From assembly GCA_937929935.1 (NCBI GenBank), contig CALFUL010000007.1:1-64000 (forward strand): DNA of 64,000 bases. The letters are read 5' to 3'. Numbering within the stretch: position 1 is the first letter of the stretch; each line of letters opens with the position of its first letter. The translations under genes and the position numbers were made by a program. Under the pieces are notes generated by a model that was not told the origin of the DNA, did no database searches, and was given only the letters and a program-made list of their open reading frames with translations. Source of the DNA: an uncultured Flavobacteriaceae bacterium. GTDB lineage: Bacteria > Bacteroidota > Bacteroidia > Flavobacteriales > Flavobacteriaceae. Positions 16,301 to 25,215 of this stretch are shown here, one piece after another.

Positions 16301-18973
16301 ATGGAAATTCCGTCAAAATATGATCCACAAATAGCTGAAAACCGTTGGTATGACTACTGGATGGATCATAAGTACTTTCATTCAACACCTGATGATCGTG
16401 AGCCTTATACCATAGTTATTCCGCCACCAAATGTGACAGGCATACTGCATATGGGGCATATGTTGAACAATACCTTACAAGATTTATTGACGCGAAGAGC
16501 TCGTATGATGGGTAAAAATGCCTGTTGGGTGCCTGGTATGGATCACGCTTCAATTGCTACAGAGGCCAAAGTAGTGGCTAAATTGAAAGAAGACGGCATC
16601 AACAAATCAGACCTTACTAGAGATGAGTTTTTGAAACATGCTTGGGAGTGGACAGATAAGTATGGTGGAGTGATTTTAGAACAACTTAAAAAATTGGGTT
16701 GCTCATGTGATTGGGATCGTACTGCCTTTACTATGGATGAAGAGCGGTATGCGAGTGTTATCAAGGTATTTGTTGATTTATTTAATAAGGGGCAGATTTA
16801 TAGAGGACACAGAATGGTAAATTGGGATCCAGAAGCCCAAACAACCCTTTCTGATGAAGAAGTAATTTACCAAGAAAAACAAGGGTTACTTTATTATCTT
16901 GAATATAAAGTTGTTGAAGCCGACGGAAAAACTCCCCCTTCGGGGGTTGGGGGGCTCACCATTGCGACCACACGCCCTGAAACTATTTTGGGCGATACCG
17001 CTATTTGTATTAACCCAAATGATGAACGTTTTAAGCATTTAAAAGGTAAAAAGGCAATTGTACCTATATGTAATCGTGTGATTCCAATAATTGAAGATGA
17101 GTATGTAGATATTGAATTTGGTACCGGATGTTTAAAAGTGACACCGGCTCATGATTTGAATGATAAAACGCTAGGCGAAAAACACAAGCTTGAAACAATT
17201 GATATTTTTAATGCTGATGCAAGCTTAAATTCTTTTGGAATGCACTATGAGGGCAAAGATCGCTTTGTTGTTCGAAAAGAGATTTCTAAAGAGTTAGAAG
17301 AAATAGGTGTTTTGGTAAAGACTGAGCAATACATGAATAATGTAGGTACTTCTGAACGTACCAAAGCAGTTATTGAACCGCGACTTTCAGATCAATGGTT
17401 TTTAAAGATGGAAGATTTAGTGAAACCTGCCATTAATGGAGTTTTGAAAACTGATGATGTCAAATTTTTTCCTAAAAAGTTTGAAAACACCTACCGCCAT
17501 TGGATGGAGAACATTCGCGACTGGAATATTTCTCGACAATTGTGGTGGGGTCAACAAATACCAGCATACTATTACGGCGACGGGCAAAATGATTTTGTTG
17601 TAGCCGAGACAATTGAAGAAGCTTTACGCTTGGCAAATGAAAAACGTTCTGTCACTTCGAGCGGAGTCGAGAAGCCATTGTCTATAGATGATTTAAGACA
17701 AGATGAAGATGTTCTTGATACTTGGTTCTCATCGTGGTTATGGCCAATCAGTGTTTTTGGCGGAATTACCAATCCTGAAAATGAAGAAATAAATTATTAT
17801 TACCCAACCAATGATTTGGTTACAGGTCCGGATATTTTATTCTTTTGGGTAGCACGTATGATTATTTCAGGATATGAATATCGAGACAAAAGACCTTTTG
17901 AAAATGTTTATTTCACAGGCTTAGTGCGTGATAAGCAACGTAGAAAAATGTCGAAGTCTCTCGGAAATTCGCCTGATGCCTTAAAACTTATTGAAAAATA
18001 CGGCGCTGATGGTGTACGTGTAGGCTTACTTTTAAGTTCAGCCGCAGGTAATGATTTGATGTTTGATGAAGATTTATGTCAGCAAGGAAAGAATTTTGCG
18101 AATAAAATATGGAATGGCTTCAGACTCGTGAAAGGTTGGCAGGTAGCAGATCTACCACAGCCCGAAGCGTCTAAATTAGGCATCGCATGGTACCAGTCAA
18201 AGTTTAATCAAACCTTGGTTGAAATTGAAGACCATTTTAGTAAATACCGTATTTCAGATGCATTGATGGCTATTTATAAACTAGTCTGGGATGATTACAG
18301 TTCATCACTTCTTGAAATTATAAAGCCAGCCTATCAAAAGCCTATTGATAAAACTACCTTTAATCAAATCATTAGTATTTTAGAAAGTAATCTGAAATTA
18401 TTGCATCCGTTTATGCCGTTTTTAACTGAAGAGGTGTGGCAACATATTGCAGAGAGAACTCCTGAACAAGCATTGATTATTGCTGAATGGCCAAAAGAAG
18501 CTACTGTAAATTCTGAATTAATTTCAGGATTCGATTTTGCTGAAGGCGTTATTTCAGGCATAAGAACAATTCGAAAAGAAAAGAATATTCCTATGAAAGA
18601 AGCCTTAGCGGTTTCTGTTTTAAACAAAGGAAAAGTTTCAAAAAATTGGGATGCGGTTATTAAAAAATTAACCAACGTTTCTGAAATCTCATATGTTGAC
18701 GTTGCTGTTGATGGTGCTTTATCATTTAGAGTAAAATCAAATGAGTATTTCATTCCTATTAGCGGTGCCATTGATGTAGAAGCTGAAATCGCTAAAATTC
18801 AGGAGGAGTTGAAATACACAAAGGGTTTCTTAATATCAGTTCAAAAGAAACTTTCAAATGAGCGTTTTGTGAATAATGCCCCCGATAAGGTCATTGAAAT
18901 TGAGCGCAAAAAGCAAGCTGATGCCGAGGCTAAAATTGAAACTTTGGAAAAGAGTTTGGCGAGTTTGTCTTAG
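16301..18973 (+). CDS. valS: Valyl-tRNA synthetase with two repeat-derived insertions
   Basis: 890 residues from ATG 16301, where the family's usual MEIPSKYDP begins; ATG 16274 would add nine residues. It charges tRNA-Val. The HIGH-type motif is HMGHM in [14 protein letters not shown], and KMSKS occurs as KMSKSLGN near residue 550; the editing domain ([13 protein letters not shown]), anticodon-binding domain and C-terminal coiled coil follow in normal order. Two short segments look foreign: TPPSGVGG just before the editing motif [10 protein letters not shown] (bases 16930-16956) and SVTSSGVEK near residue 455 (17650-17676). Both are in-frame translations of palindromic repeats also present in the trp operon of this window. 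They lie in surface loops between conserved blocks, so function is probably kept. Confidence 0.97.
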   Translation: MEIPSKYDPQIAENRWYDYWMDHKYFHSTPDDREPYTIVIPPPNVTGILHMGHMLNNTLQDLLTRRARMMGKNACWVPGMDHASIATEAKVVAKLKEDGINKSDLTRDEFLKHAWEWTDKYGGVILEQLKKLGCSCDWDRTAFTMDEERYASVIKVFVDLFNKGQIYRGHRMVNWDPEAQTTLSDEEVIYQEKQGLLYYLEYKVVEADGKTPPSGVGGLTIATTRPETILGDTAICINPNDERFKHLKGKKAIVPICNRVIPIIEDEYVDIEFGTGCLKVTPAHDLNDKTLGEKHKLETIDIFNADASLNSFGMHYEGKDRFVVRKEISKELEEIGVLVKTEQYMNNVGTSERTKAVIEPRLSDQWFLKMEDLVKPAINGVLKTDDVKFFPKKFENTYRHWMENIRDWNISRQLWWGQQIPAYYYGDGQNDFVVAETIEEALRLANEKRSVTSSGVEKPLSIDDLRQDEDVLDTWFSSWLWPISVFGGITNPENEEINYYYPTNDLVTGPDILFFWVARMIISGYEYRDKRPFENVYFTGLVRDKQRRKMSKSLGNSPDALKLIEKYGADGVRVGLLLSSAAGNDLMFDEDLCQQGKNFANKIWNGFRLVKGWQVADLPQPEASKLGIAWYQSKFNQTLVEIEDHFSKYRISDALMAIYKLVWDDYSSSLLEIIKPAYQKPIDKTTFNQIISILESNLKLLHPFMPFLTEEVWQHIAERTPEQALIIAEWPKEATVNSELISGFDFAEGVISGIRTIRKEKNIPMKEALAVSVLNKGKVSKNWDAVIKKLTNVSEISYVDVAVDGALSFRVKSNEYFIPISGAIDVEAEIAKIQEELKYTKGFLISVQKKLSNERFVNNAPDKVIEIERKKQADAEAKIETLEKSLASLS
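16930..16956 (+). repeat. G/C-rich palindromic element inside valS
   Basis: Contains CCCCC-TTCG-GGGGG (perfect stem, TTCG loop) followed by TTGGGGGGCT. Its reverse complement (AGCCCCCCAACCCC then GAAGGGGGA) matches the trpE-trpG junction at about 60880-60905 with only one or two differences. Read in frame as TPPSGVGG. Confidence 0.8.
17650..17676 (+). repeat. TCGAGCGGAGTCGA element inside valS
   Basis: TGTCACTTCGAGCGGAG followed by TCGAGAAGCC. The same core TTCGAGCGGAGTCGAGA occurs twice, inverted, inside trpF (57703-57778). Read in frame in valS as SVTSSGVEK. Confidence 0.8.
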
Positions 18974-18989
18974 AATTAAATACTATATT

Positions 18990-19910
18990 TTGAAAAGAAT
19001 TAAGAGAAATATTCTGAAAGTTTTTTTAGTTCTTGTTGTCCTTTCTATATTCACAGGTGGTATTTTCTTTTATTATACTGGTAGGGGAGCGGCTGATGCT
19101 TGGGTAAAGTCTTTTGAGGCTATTGGTGAATTAACAAAAAAGAATAAAACTTTCATAAAAGGAGATCAGCTCGAATTTTTTTTATCCGATGTCAGAGGAA
19201 ATGTGCCCTTTTCAACATTGACTGACTTTTTAATTCAAGATAATCGACTTTATCATGGAATGTTTAAGGAATGGAGATATAGAGAATTGAAAAAATTTGA
19301 AATAGACTCATTAAATTATTTTGCACATCAAGTAAATTTATCAAACGTAGATAGTAGTTATTATAGACATCTTTATAGCACTTATTATAAGTTTTCACTT
19401 TCCATGACTGATGGTAACTCAGGATTTTCAACAGCGGTTAATGATACTATTGTGCCAAAAGAAATAGGAGATCTATATAGATATTTAAAGTTGATATCCA
19501 AAAGGGAAGTATTAAACCAATATGAAAAAACTTATTTATCATTTGATAATTATTCATTAGGTCGACTAGTAGACTCATTTGGGGATACTATTCATCCAAA
19601 TAATGAAACTTACTTTAGATTAAATAAAACAATTATTGGAACGCCGAAAGATAAATGGACAGTTCGAAAATCTGTGAATAAACCAGAGTTTACAGTACTG
19701 TTAGGTTTGAATAAAGTCGAAAATAGAAAAATTGAAACTATTGGTATTACTAAAAGTGATAGTTTATTCTTTAAACTAAATGGTGGCAAAAATTATTATT
19801 TCACTAAAATAGATTACGGGATAAAAATATATCCATTGGATGACGGTCCTGTTGACCCAGATGCCGACGCTAAAAATAAGAGATATAGAGAGCTTCTTGG
19901 ACTAGAATGA
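18990..19910 (+). CDS. Membrane-anchored protein of unknown function
   Basis: 306 residues if started at TTG 18990, 16 bases after the valS stop. A basic N-terminus (KRIKRN) and one hydrophobic helix (about 9-29) are followed by a hydrophilic domain of about 270 residues with many charged and aromatic residues, presumably outside the cytoplasmic membrane. I do not recognise a domain. No ATG exists near the helix, so the TTG start is the best choice. A longer frame from ATG 18876 would run inside valS and is not believed. It may share the valS transcript. Confidence 0.7.
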   Translation: MKRIKRNILKVFLVLVVLSIFTGGIFFYYTGRGAADAWVKSFEAIGELTKKNKTFIKGDQLEFFLSDVRGNVPFSTLTDFLIQDNRLYHGMFKEWRYRELKKFEIDSLNYFAHQVNLSNVDSSYYRHLYSTYYKFSLSMTDGNSGFSTAVNDTIVPKEIGDLYRYLKLISKREVLNQYEKTYLSFDNYSLGRLVDSFGDTIHPNNETYFRLNKTIIGTPKDKWTVRKSVNKPEFTVLLGLNKVENRKIETIGITKSDSLFFKLNGGKNYYFTKIDYGIKIYPLDDGPVDPDADAKNKRYRELLGLE

Positions 19911-19970
19911 AAGGTTTTCTTCGGAAAAGTCATTTTTATTTAAAACCAAAAAATTGTTTATTTTAGTCTT

Positions 19971-20159
19971 ATGAATATTAAAAAAATACTTGGTTTAATA
20001 CTGACGCTGTTAGGTATTGGTGGCTTGATTTATGCTGCTATTTTATATGTTAACGGAACAGGCGAATTCAAAATTTTATCAGTTTATGGCCTTTTAGGAG
20101 CTATCTTTTTCTTCTCAGGAATGGGGTTGATAAGAAATTTAGGAAGTTCAGACGAATAA
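19971..20159 (+). CDS. Small two-helix membrane protein
   Basis: 62 residues with two hydrophobic helices (about 5-27 and 36-56) separated by a short loop NGTGEFKI, and a charged tail. Short proteins of this kind are widespread in Flavobacteriaceae and have no assigned function. It stands alone, 60 bases after the membrane-anchored protein and 53 bases before the methyltransferase. Confidence 0.65.
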   Translation: MNIKKILGLILTLLGIGGLIYAAILYVNGTGEFKILSVYGLLGAIFFFSGMGLIRNLGSSDE

Positions 20160-20212
20160 CTTCAATCGCCTAATACCTATTGACTTTAATTAGTGCAGCA
20201 GTAATTTAATAC

Positions 20213-21214
20213 ATGACAGCCACACCAAAATATATTGATCTTTTTTCAGGTGCTGGTGGTTTTTCTTTAGGCTTTGATAGGGCTGGTTTTCAAAATGTTT
20301 TTTCAGTTGACTACCAACCTAGTTTTTGTGAAACCTACCGTCAAAATTTTCCTGATCATCAATTAATAGAAAAAAATATTTGTGATCTTCAAGATGCTGA
20401 AATAGCTTATTTGAATGAGCATAATGATGTGACAGTGGTAATTGGTGGCCCACCATGTCAGGGGTTTAGTATGGCCGGTAGTATAGGCCGTAAATTTATT
20501 GACGATCCAAGAAACCAACTTTTTAAAGAGTTTGTTAGAGTGGTAAAAGTGGTTAAACCTCGCTTTTTTGTGATGGAGAATGTAAAGCGCCTTTACAATC
20601 ATAAAAAGGGGCAAACCCGTGAAGAAATCATTGAAGATTTTGAAAAATTGGGGTATACGGTTTCATGTAAAATATTAAACGCCGTCGATTACGGTGTACC
20701 TCAAATGCGATGGAGAGCTATTTTTATAGGTTCATTAAAAAAGCAAGACATCCTATTTCCTGAAAGACAAATTGAAAATAATGTGACGGTTAAAGAAGCC
20801 TTAGCTGTATATCCGAAGTTAGTATCAGGGGCATCATCTACTAAAATTCCTAATCATATAGCAATGTCGCATTCAGATCAAATGCTGACCAAAATGGGTT
20901 TTATTGCTGATGGTGGCGATCGAAATGAAATTCCGTATGAAATAAGACCTACCTCAGGCGATGTGCGTAAATATATTCGTTATAAAAGTAATGCCCCTTC
21001 AGTATGCGTAACAGGCGATATGCGCAAAATTTTTCACTATGAACAAAATAGAGCTTTGACGGTTCGAGAATTGGCAAAATTGCAATCTTTTCCTGATGAT
21101 TTTGTTTTTAAAGGAAGTCGAATTGCGCAACAACAACAAGTGGGTAATTCAGTGCCGCCATTAATGGCAGAAGCTATTGCACGTGCTGTTCTGCAAATGA
21201 ATGAAAACTACTAA
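20213..21214 (+). CDS. DNA cytosine-5 methyltransferase (type II R-M)
   Basis: 333 residues, C5-methyltransferase with the conserved motifs in normal order: I DLFSGAGGFSLGF (residues 9-21), IV GGPPCQGFS with catalytic Cys82, VI FVMENV, VIII QMRWRAIFIG and X QVGNSVPPLMAEAIA. The target recognition region between VIII and IX is short to normal, giving one specificity; the target site cannot be read from sequence. The next gene overlaps its 3' end and looks like a PD-(D/E)xK nuclease, so this is probably the protective half of a type II restriction-modification pair. TTG-N19-TAATTTAA (20180-20209) upstream is a weak promoter match only 3 bases before the ATG, which would give a nearly leaderless mRNA. 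Confidence 0.95.
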   Translation: MTATPKYIDLFSGAGGFSLGFDRAGFQNVFSVDYQPSFCETYRQNFPDHQLIEKNICDLQDAEIAYLNEHNDVTVVIGGPPCQGFSMAGSIGRKFIDDPRNQLFKEFVRVVKVVKPRFFVMENVKRLYNHKKGQTREEIIEDFEKLGYTVSCKILNAVDYGVPQMRWRAIFIGSLKKQDILFPERQIENNVTVKEALAVYPKLVSGASSTKIPNHIAMSHSDQMLTKMGFIADGGDRNEIPYEIRPTSGDVRKYIRYKSNAPSVCVTGDMRKIFHYEQNRALTVRELAKLQSFPDDFVFKGSRIAQQQQVGNSVPPLMAEAIARAVLQMNENY

Positions 21215-21710
21215 AATGATTCGCATTGCTGTTGCTTTAAAAGATAAAGAATTGGCTAAGCGACAGATAAAAGCTTTTGAAAAAATTGATGAAGGTAGTT
21301 GGCGCTATGAGAATGTTGAGGCCTGGCGAGGTATTGTTTGTGAGCTTTTAACGTCTAGATGGTTGAAAGAGAAATACAATGTGACCAAAGAGGCAAAGGG
21401 CCTAGATGATTCAGGGAAAGTAGATTTATTTGATTTAATGATTAATGATAAGAAAGTCGAAATTAAATCAGCCACTAAAAATCATTTTAAGTATTTGATG
21501 CCCAAGATTTATGATGTTCAAAACAAACCTAAAGACATTTATATTGGTGTTAAATATGATGAAACCATAGAACCTAATCACATTGAGATTTTAGGGTTTA
21601 TTGAAAGAAAAGACATCTTGAAATTTCCTGTAAAAAAGAATAAAGGCGCGCCTTACTATGAAATTCCTTTAAGCTGTTTGCGGCGCATTAATTTTGCTAC
21701 ATTTCGTTGA
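21201..21710 (+). CDS. Putative type II restriction endonuclease, PD-(D/E)xK fold
   Basis: 169 residues from ATG 21201, which overlaps the methyltransferase stop by 14 bases; ATG 21216, just after that stop, is also possible. I recognise no named family, but the pattern Glu48 in a helix (IVCELL), Asp75 (KVDLFDLM) and Glu87-x-Lys89 (KVEIKS) is the usual E...D...ExK layout of PD-(D/E)xK nucleases, with a hydrophobic strand before each acid. Position directly after a cytosine methyltransferase supports a cognate restriction enzyme. Inference, not proof: it could also be a nuclease of another role. The following Crp-type gene is not part of the classical system. Confidence 0.65.
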   Translation: MKTTKMIRIAVALKDKELAKRQIKAFEKIDEGSWRYENVEAWRGIVCELLTSRWLKEKYNVTKEAKGLDDSGKVDLFDLMINDKKVEIKSATKNHFKYLMPKIYDVQNKPKDIYIGVKYDETIEPNHIEILGFIERKDILKFPVKKNKGAPYYEIPLSCLRRINFATFR

Positions 21711-21766
21711 TAAGTAGGAAAAAAGTATCAGGTAAAATCAAAATTGACAAATTTACAATTAACCTT

Positions 21767-22342
21767 ATGGACGAAATAATAACCTCTATCACAGCTGAAT
21801 ATGGAACACTCTCTCAAGAGACTATCAATGACTTAAAAAAAGTTGCTAAAATTAGAGAAGTTAAAAAAGATGATATATTGGTTCGAGAAGGTGAATACTC
21901 ATACGAATTGTTTTATATAGTTGAAGGAGGAGCTCGAGCTTTCTATTTAAAAGATGGCAAGAAAATCACTGATTGGTTTGCTTTTGAAAATGATTTTATT
22001 TCATCAATTGTTAGTTTTTTTCTTTCAGTACCCAGCCAGCATTATATTGAAATTTTAGAAGATTCTAAATTAATGGTACTTCAGTTAAAAGACATTGAAT
22101 TACTATGTGATAAATATCATGATTTTGAACGTTTGGCGCGCATGAGTACTACAAAAACAATGCTTCAACTTCAGCAACGTATTGTTAGCTTGCAATTCAA
22201 ATCATCTAAAGAACGTTATAATGGTTTGCTTGAAAAATTTTCGCAAATAGAATTACGTGCACCCTTAGGTGATATCGCATCGTATTTGGGTATTACCCAA
22301 GAAACCCTTAGTCGTATTCGAAATCCGAAAAACGGAATTTGA
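21767..22342 (+). CDS. Crp/Fnr-family transcriptional regulator
   Basis: 191 residues from ATG 21767, the normal length for Bacteroidota Crp/Fnr proteins; an upstream TTG at 21707 is less likely. Residues about 20-130 form the cyclic-nucleotide-binding-type beta barrel (ILVREGEYSYELFYIVEGGARAF), and the C-terminal helix-turn-helix is LGDIASYLGITQETLSRIR. The cysteines of Fnr are absent. It is followed by a membrane protein and a flavodoxin-fold quinone reductase, probably its targets and co-transcribed. Confidence 0.92.
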   Translation: MDEIITSITAEYGTLSQETINDLKKVAKIREVKKDDILVREGEYSYELFYIVEGGARAFYLKDGKKITDWFAFENDFISSIVSFFLSVPSQHYIEILEDSKLMVLQLKDIELLCDKYHDFERLARMSTTKTMLQLQQRIVSLQFKSSKERYNGLLEKFSQIELRAPLGDIASYLGITQETLSRIRNPKNGI

Positions 22343-22395
22343 TTTATATCAAATGAAAGCTTCTATTTCGCTCTTACCTTTGAAAAAAATAGAAG

Positions 22396-22794
22396 ATGAA
22401 TACCATACTAATTGTTGCCAATGCCCTCGTTTTATTAACTTTTATAATGCACACTTTTGCAGGTGATGCAGAATATCAAAAGATTGAACCATCAGCAGAT
22501 AGTGAAAAAAGATTTCGCGTATTCTGGACCATGGGTCGCGGTGCTTTTCACATTGTTTCGGTTGACTTTTTATTCGCAACTGTAGGTTTAGCTTTAATTA
22601 ATTTTACTGATTATTTTAAAGACACCTCACTACTTCTCAACCTTTTAGCACTGTATTTTTTGGGCTATGGCATTGCATTTTTACTAGCCCTGATAATTTC
22701 TAAAAAATTTAAGAATATCTATATTAAAATGTGGCAATGGCTATTGATGCTTGTTATTGCTGTACTCATTTACTGGGGCAACCTTAATGTTTAA
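22396..22794 (+). CDS. Four-helix membrane protein
   Basis: 132 residues with four predicted membrane helices (about 3-21, 50-70, 80-100, 108-128). Small, with WTMGRGAFHIVSVDF in the second helix region. Homologues of unknown function are commonly found beside Crp-type regulators and NAD(P)H reductases in Flavobacteriaceae. It sits between these two genes here with short spacers (53 and 11 bases), so probably one operon. No catalytic motif is visible. Confidence 0.8.
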   Translation: MNTILIVANALVLLTFIMHTFAGDAEYQKIEPSADSEKRFRVFWTMGRGAFHIVSVDFLFATVGLALINFTDYFKDTSLLLNLLALYFLGYGIAFLLALIISKKFKNIYIKMWQWLLMLVIAVLIYWGNLNV

Positions 22795-22805
22795 ATAATA
22801 AATCA

Positions 22806-23381
22806 ATGAAAATACTAATCATAAACGGTCATCCTGATAAAGAGAGCTTTAACTATGCTTTGAAAGAAGCCTATAAAAAAGGGGCTTTGGCTTCAGGTGC
22901 TGATCTTAGAGAAATCAATATTGGCGAACTGAAGTTTAATCCTAATCTAGAATATGGCTACAGAAAGCGTACTGATCTTGAACCTGATTTAATACAAGCA
23001 CAAAAAAATATCAAATGGGCAGATCATATTGTTTGGATTTATCCAGTTTGGTGGGGATCTGTACCTGCACTAATGAAGGGTTTTTTAGACAGAATTTTAT
23101 TGCCAGATTTCGCATTCAAAAAAAGAGAAGGTTCTGTTTGGTGGGATAAATACTTAACAGGTAAAACATCAAGAATCATTTGTACCATGGATCAGCCAGC
23201 ATGGTACTACAGCTTGATTAATAAAATGCCAAGTCATAGGGCAATGAAAAAGCTGACGTTGAATTTTATTGGTATTAAAAAGGTCAATATAACTTCAATT
23301 GGTCCACTACGTTTGTCTAAACTAGAATTTCGTGAAAAGTGGATTAATAAAGTCGAAAAAATGGGGTTAAAGAATAAATAA
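22806..23381 (+). CDS. NAD(P)H:quinone oxidoreductase, flavodoxin fold
   Basis: 191 residues of the Flavodoxin_2/NQO1-MdaB-KefF family. The FMN phosphate loop is NGHPDKESFNYAL (residues about 7-19), and the family motif IVWIYPVWWGSVPALMKGFLDRILLPDFAF follows near residue 78. Likely a cytoplasmic two-electron reductase of quinones or other electrophiles that spares the cell from semiquinone radicals. The preceding Crp-type gene suggests regulated expression. Confidence 0.92.
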   Translation: MKILIINGHPDKESFNYALKEAYKKGALASGADLREINIGELKFNPNLEYGYRKRTDLEPDLIQAQKNIKWADHIVWIYPVWWGSVPALMKGFLDRILLPDFAFKKREGSVWWDKYLTGKTSRIICTMDQPAWYYSLINKMPSHRAMKKLTLNFIGIKKVNITSIGPLRLSKLEFREKWINKVEKMGLKNK

Positions 23382-23466
23382 ATATATTTTTTGTTTGTAA
23401 TTAATAGTTGAATACACTTTTTGAAGAAGGTTTTCGTTGTTATACAAACCTTTTTAAACCCTACCA

Positions 23467-23736
23467 ATGCAATTAGCCCAACGTCTTGAAACATGCAAAA
23501 AATGTGAAAAAAGAAAATTTGACATGAATTCTGGTATTGTATGTTCTCTTACCTTAAGAAAACCAGAATTTGAAGGATCTTGTAAAGATTTTGTTGTAGA
23601 CCCAATAGAAGTGTCAAAACTAAAAGCCAAGTCTTACAAAGTTGAAAAAGAAGAAAAAAGTTCTGTTTCAACGTGGGGTGTCATTATTATTATTTTGTTT
23701 GTTGCTAGAATACTTTTCCGTATGTTTCGTGACTAA
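23467..23736 (+). CDS. Small CxxC zinc-ribbon-like membrane protein
   Basis: 89 residues. Cysteines in TCKKCEKR, IVCSL and GSCKDF suggest a small treble-clef or rubredoxin-like metal site in residues 10-45; a linker rich in lysine and glutamate follows and one membrane helix closes the protein (about 67-85). Similar proteins occur throughout Flavobacteriaceae with no assigned function. Monocistronic as far as seen. Confidence 0.75.
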   Translation: MQLAQRLETCKKCEKRKFDMNSGIVCSLTLRKPEFEGSCKDFVVDPIEVSKLKAKSYKVEKEEKSSVSTWGVIIIILFVARILFRMFRD

Positions 23737-23993
23737 GATAAGTTTAGGTCAAATCAAACAATTTTTAGCATTCTTATTTTGCTGCATGGTTTTCAATTCA
23801 TGAGGTAGGTCATTCTATAAAATCTTTACAAGATCCCTCAAATTACAGCCCTTGTATTAGTTTCAATTTCGCTTTTTAAAGCGGATTTTATGTCCTAATA
23901 TTCTGAATATAGTATATGTGGCAGTAGCTTGATTATAGGTGATTTAGCCTAAATGTTAGATGAATTTCTTATCTTTAAAGAAAGAAGAACACT

Positions 23994-24584
23994 ATGAAAA
24001 ATCTAATTTTTGTAAGTATTATACTTTCCATTTTTTCCGCTTGTGCCCAGAAAGATAAACCTCAAATATTATCTAAAGAAATTCAAATAAAAACAGCTCT
24101 TTTACCTGCACCTGACGATAAAAAAGATGGTGCTATGATTTATGGCTATAATGAAGAAGGCGAAATGGTGGTCTTACGTGAAGGTACCAATGACTTGGTT
24201 TGTTTGGCTGATAACCCTAACAATAAAGGAATTAGTGTTTCTTGTTATTTTAAAGAATTAGATCCTTTTATGAAAAGGGGTAGAGCTTTGAAAAAAGAAG
24301 GTAAAGAAACCATGGAAATCAGAAAAATACGTGCTGAAGAAGTAGCAGCTGGCACTTTAAAAATGCCTAGTGCACCTAGTATGATGTATATCTATTACGG
24401 TACTGATGAAAACTATGACAAAACGCAGGGCACTTTGGCCGACGGTCAATTTAGATATGTCATTTATACACCATTTGCAACAACAGAAACTACTGGTTTA
24501 CCTTTAAAACCACATGCCAAAGGCATGCCTTGGTTGATGGATCCTGGTACGCATCGCGCCCATATTATGGTAGGGCCAAATTAA
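23994..24584 (+). CDS. Lipoprotein of unknown function
   Basis: 196 residues with a lipoprotein signal (residues 1-18, lipobox FSAC). The mature part has no domain that I recognise; it contains GAMIYGYNEEGEMVVLREG and a C-terminal MPWLMDPGTHRAHIM segment. Two internal cysteines may form a disulphide. The next gene, also exported, starts 28 bases later and is probably co-transcribed. The 257 bases before it hold no gene and no convincing promoter (a TATCTTTA box near 23970 is one mismatch away). Confidence 0.75.
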   Translation: MKNLIFVSIILSIFSACAQKDKPQILSKEIQIKTALLPAPDDKKDGAMIYGYNEEGEMVVLREGTNDLVCLADNPNNKGISVSCYFKELDPFMKRGRALKKEGKETMEIRKIRAEEVAAGTLKMPSAPSMMYIYYGTDENYDKTQGTLADGQFRYVIYTPFATTETTGLPLKPHAKGMPWLMDPGTHRAHIMVGPN

Positions 24585-24612
24585 AAATTATACATTTTAA
24601 TACTTGGTAGCA

Positions 24613-25215
24613 ATGTTCAAAAATAGCTCTCTTTTAATTTTAGCTTTTATTTTTTGTTTGAATGCAAAAGCACAAGAACAAACGGTGCAAGAATTTCAAA
24701 AAGAACATAATAAGATGTTTAAAAACCCTAAGGAATCGCCTTTGAAGAAAAAGGCAAGAAAATTTAAGGGTCATGACTTTTTTATAGTTGATGATTCTTT
24801 AAGAGTTGAAGCTAAATTGGTACGCACTCTAAATGCTATTCCTTTTCAAATGAAAACGTCTACAAGTAGATTGCCTATTTATAATAAGTACGGTGAAGCA
24901 CATTTTACCATTGATGGTCAAAAATTGAAATTAAGTATTTTTCAAAGTGAAAGGTTGAGCTTGACAGACGAGTTTGAAAATTATTTATTCTTGCCTTTTA
25001 ATGATCTTTCAAACGGAGAAGAATCATATACAGGGGGGCGTTATATTGATTTAGAGGTTCCTGTAGGCGATACTATAGTAATCAATTTCAATAAATCGTA
25101 TAACCCATATTGCGCGTATAGTTCTGATTACTCTTGTCCTATTCCGCCAGAAGAAAATTTCCTCCCTATTAAAATATTAGCCGGAGTTAAAAAACCTAAT
25201 AAAAGTGTTCATTGA
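24613..25215 (+). CDS. DUF1684 secreted protein
   Basis: 200 residues from ATG 24613 (a TTG three codons upstream is less likely). Signal peptide about 1-20 ending NAKAQ. The DUF1684 signature is clear: YTGGRYIDLEVP, VINFNKSYNPYCAYSSDYSCPIPPEEN. The fold resembles beta-rich binding proteins; no activity is established for the family. Its stop TGA overlaps the ATG of the sterol-desaturase-like gene (ATGA), so translation is coupled and the two products may act together at the envelope. Confidence 0.88.
   Translation: MFKNSSLLILAFIFCLNAKAQEQTVQEFQKEHNKMFKNPKESPLKKKARKFKGHDFFIVDDSLRVEAKLVRTLNAIPFQMKTSTSRLPIYNKYGEAHFTIDGQKLKLSIFQSERLSLTDEFENYLFLPFNDLSNGEESYTGGRYIDLEVPVGDTIVINFNKSYNPYCAYSSDYSCPIPPEENFLPIKILAGVKKPNKSVH

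Noticed and set aside
18876-18990. Longer start of the membrane-anchored protein inside valS
   Set aside because: The added residues are an out-of-frame reading of the valS coiled coil; the hydrophobic anchor follows directly after TTG 18990.
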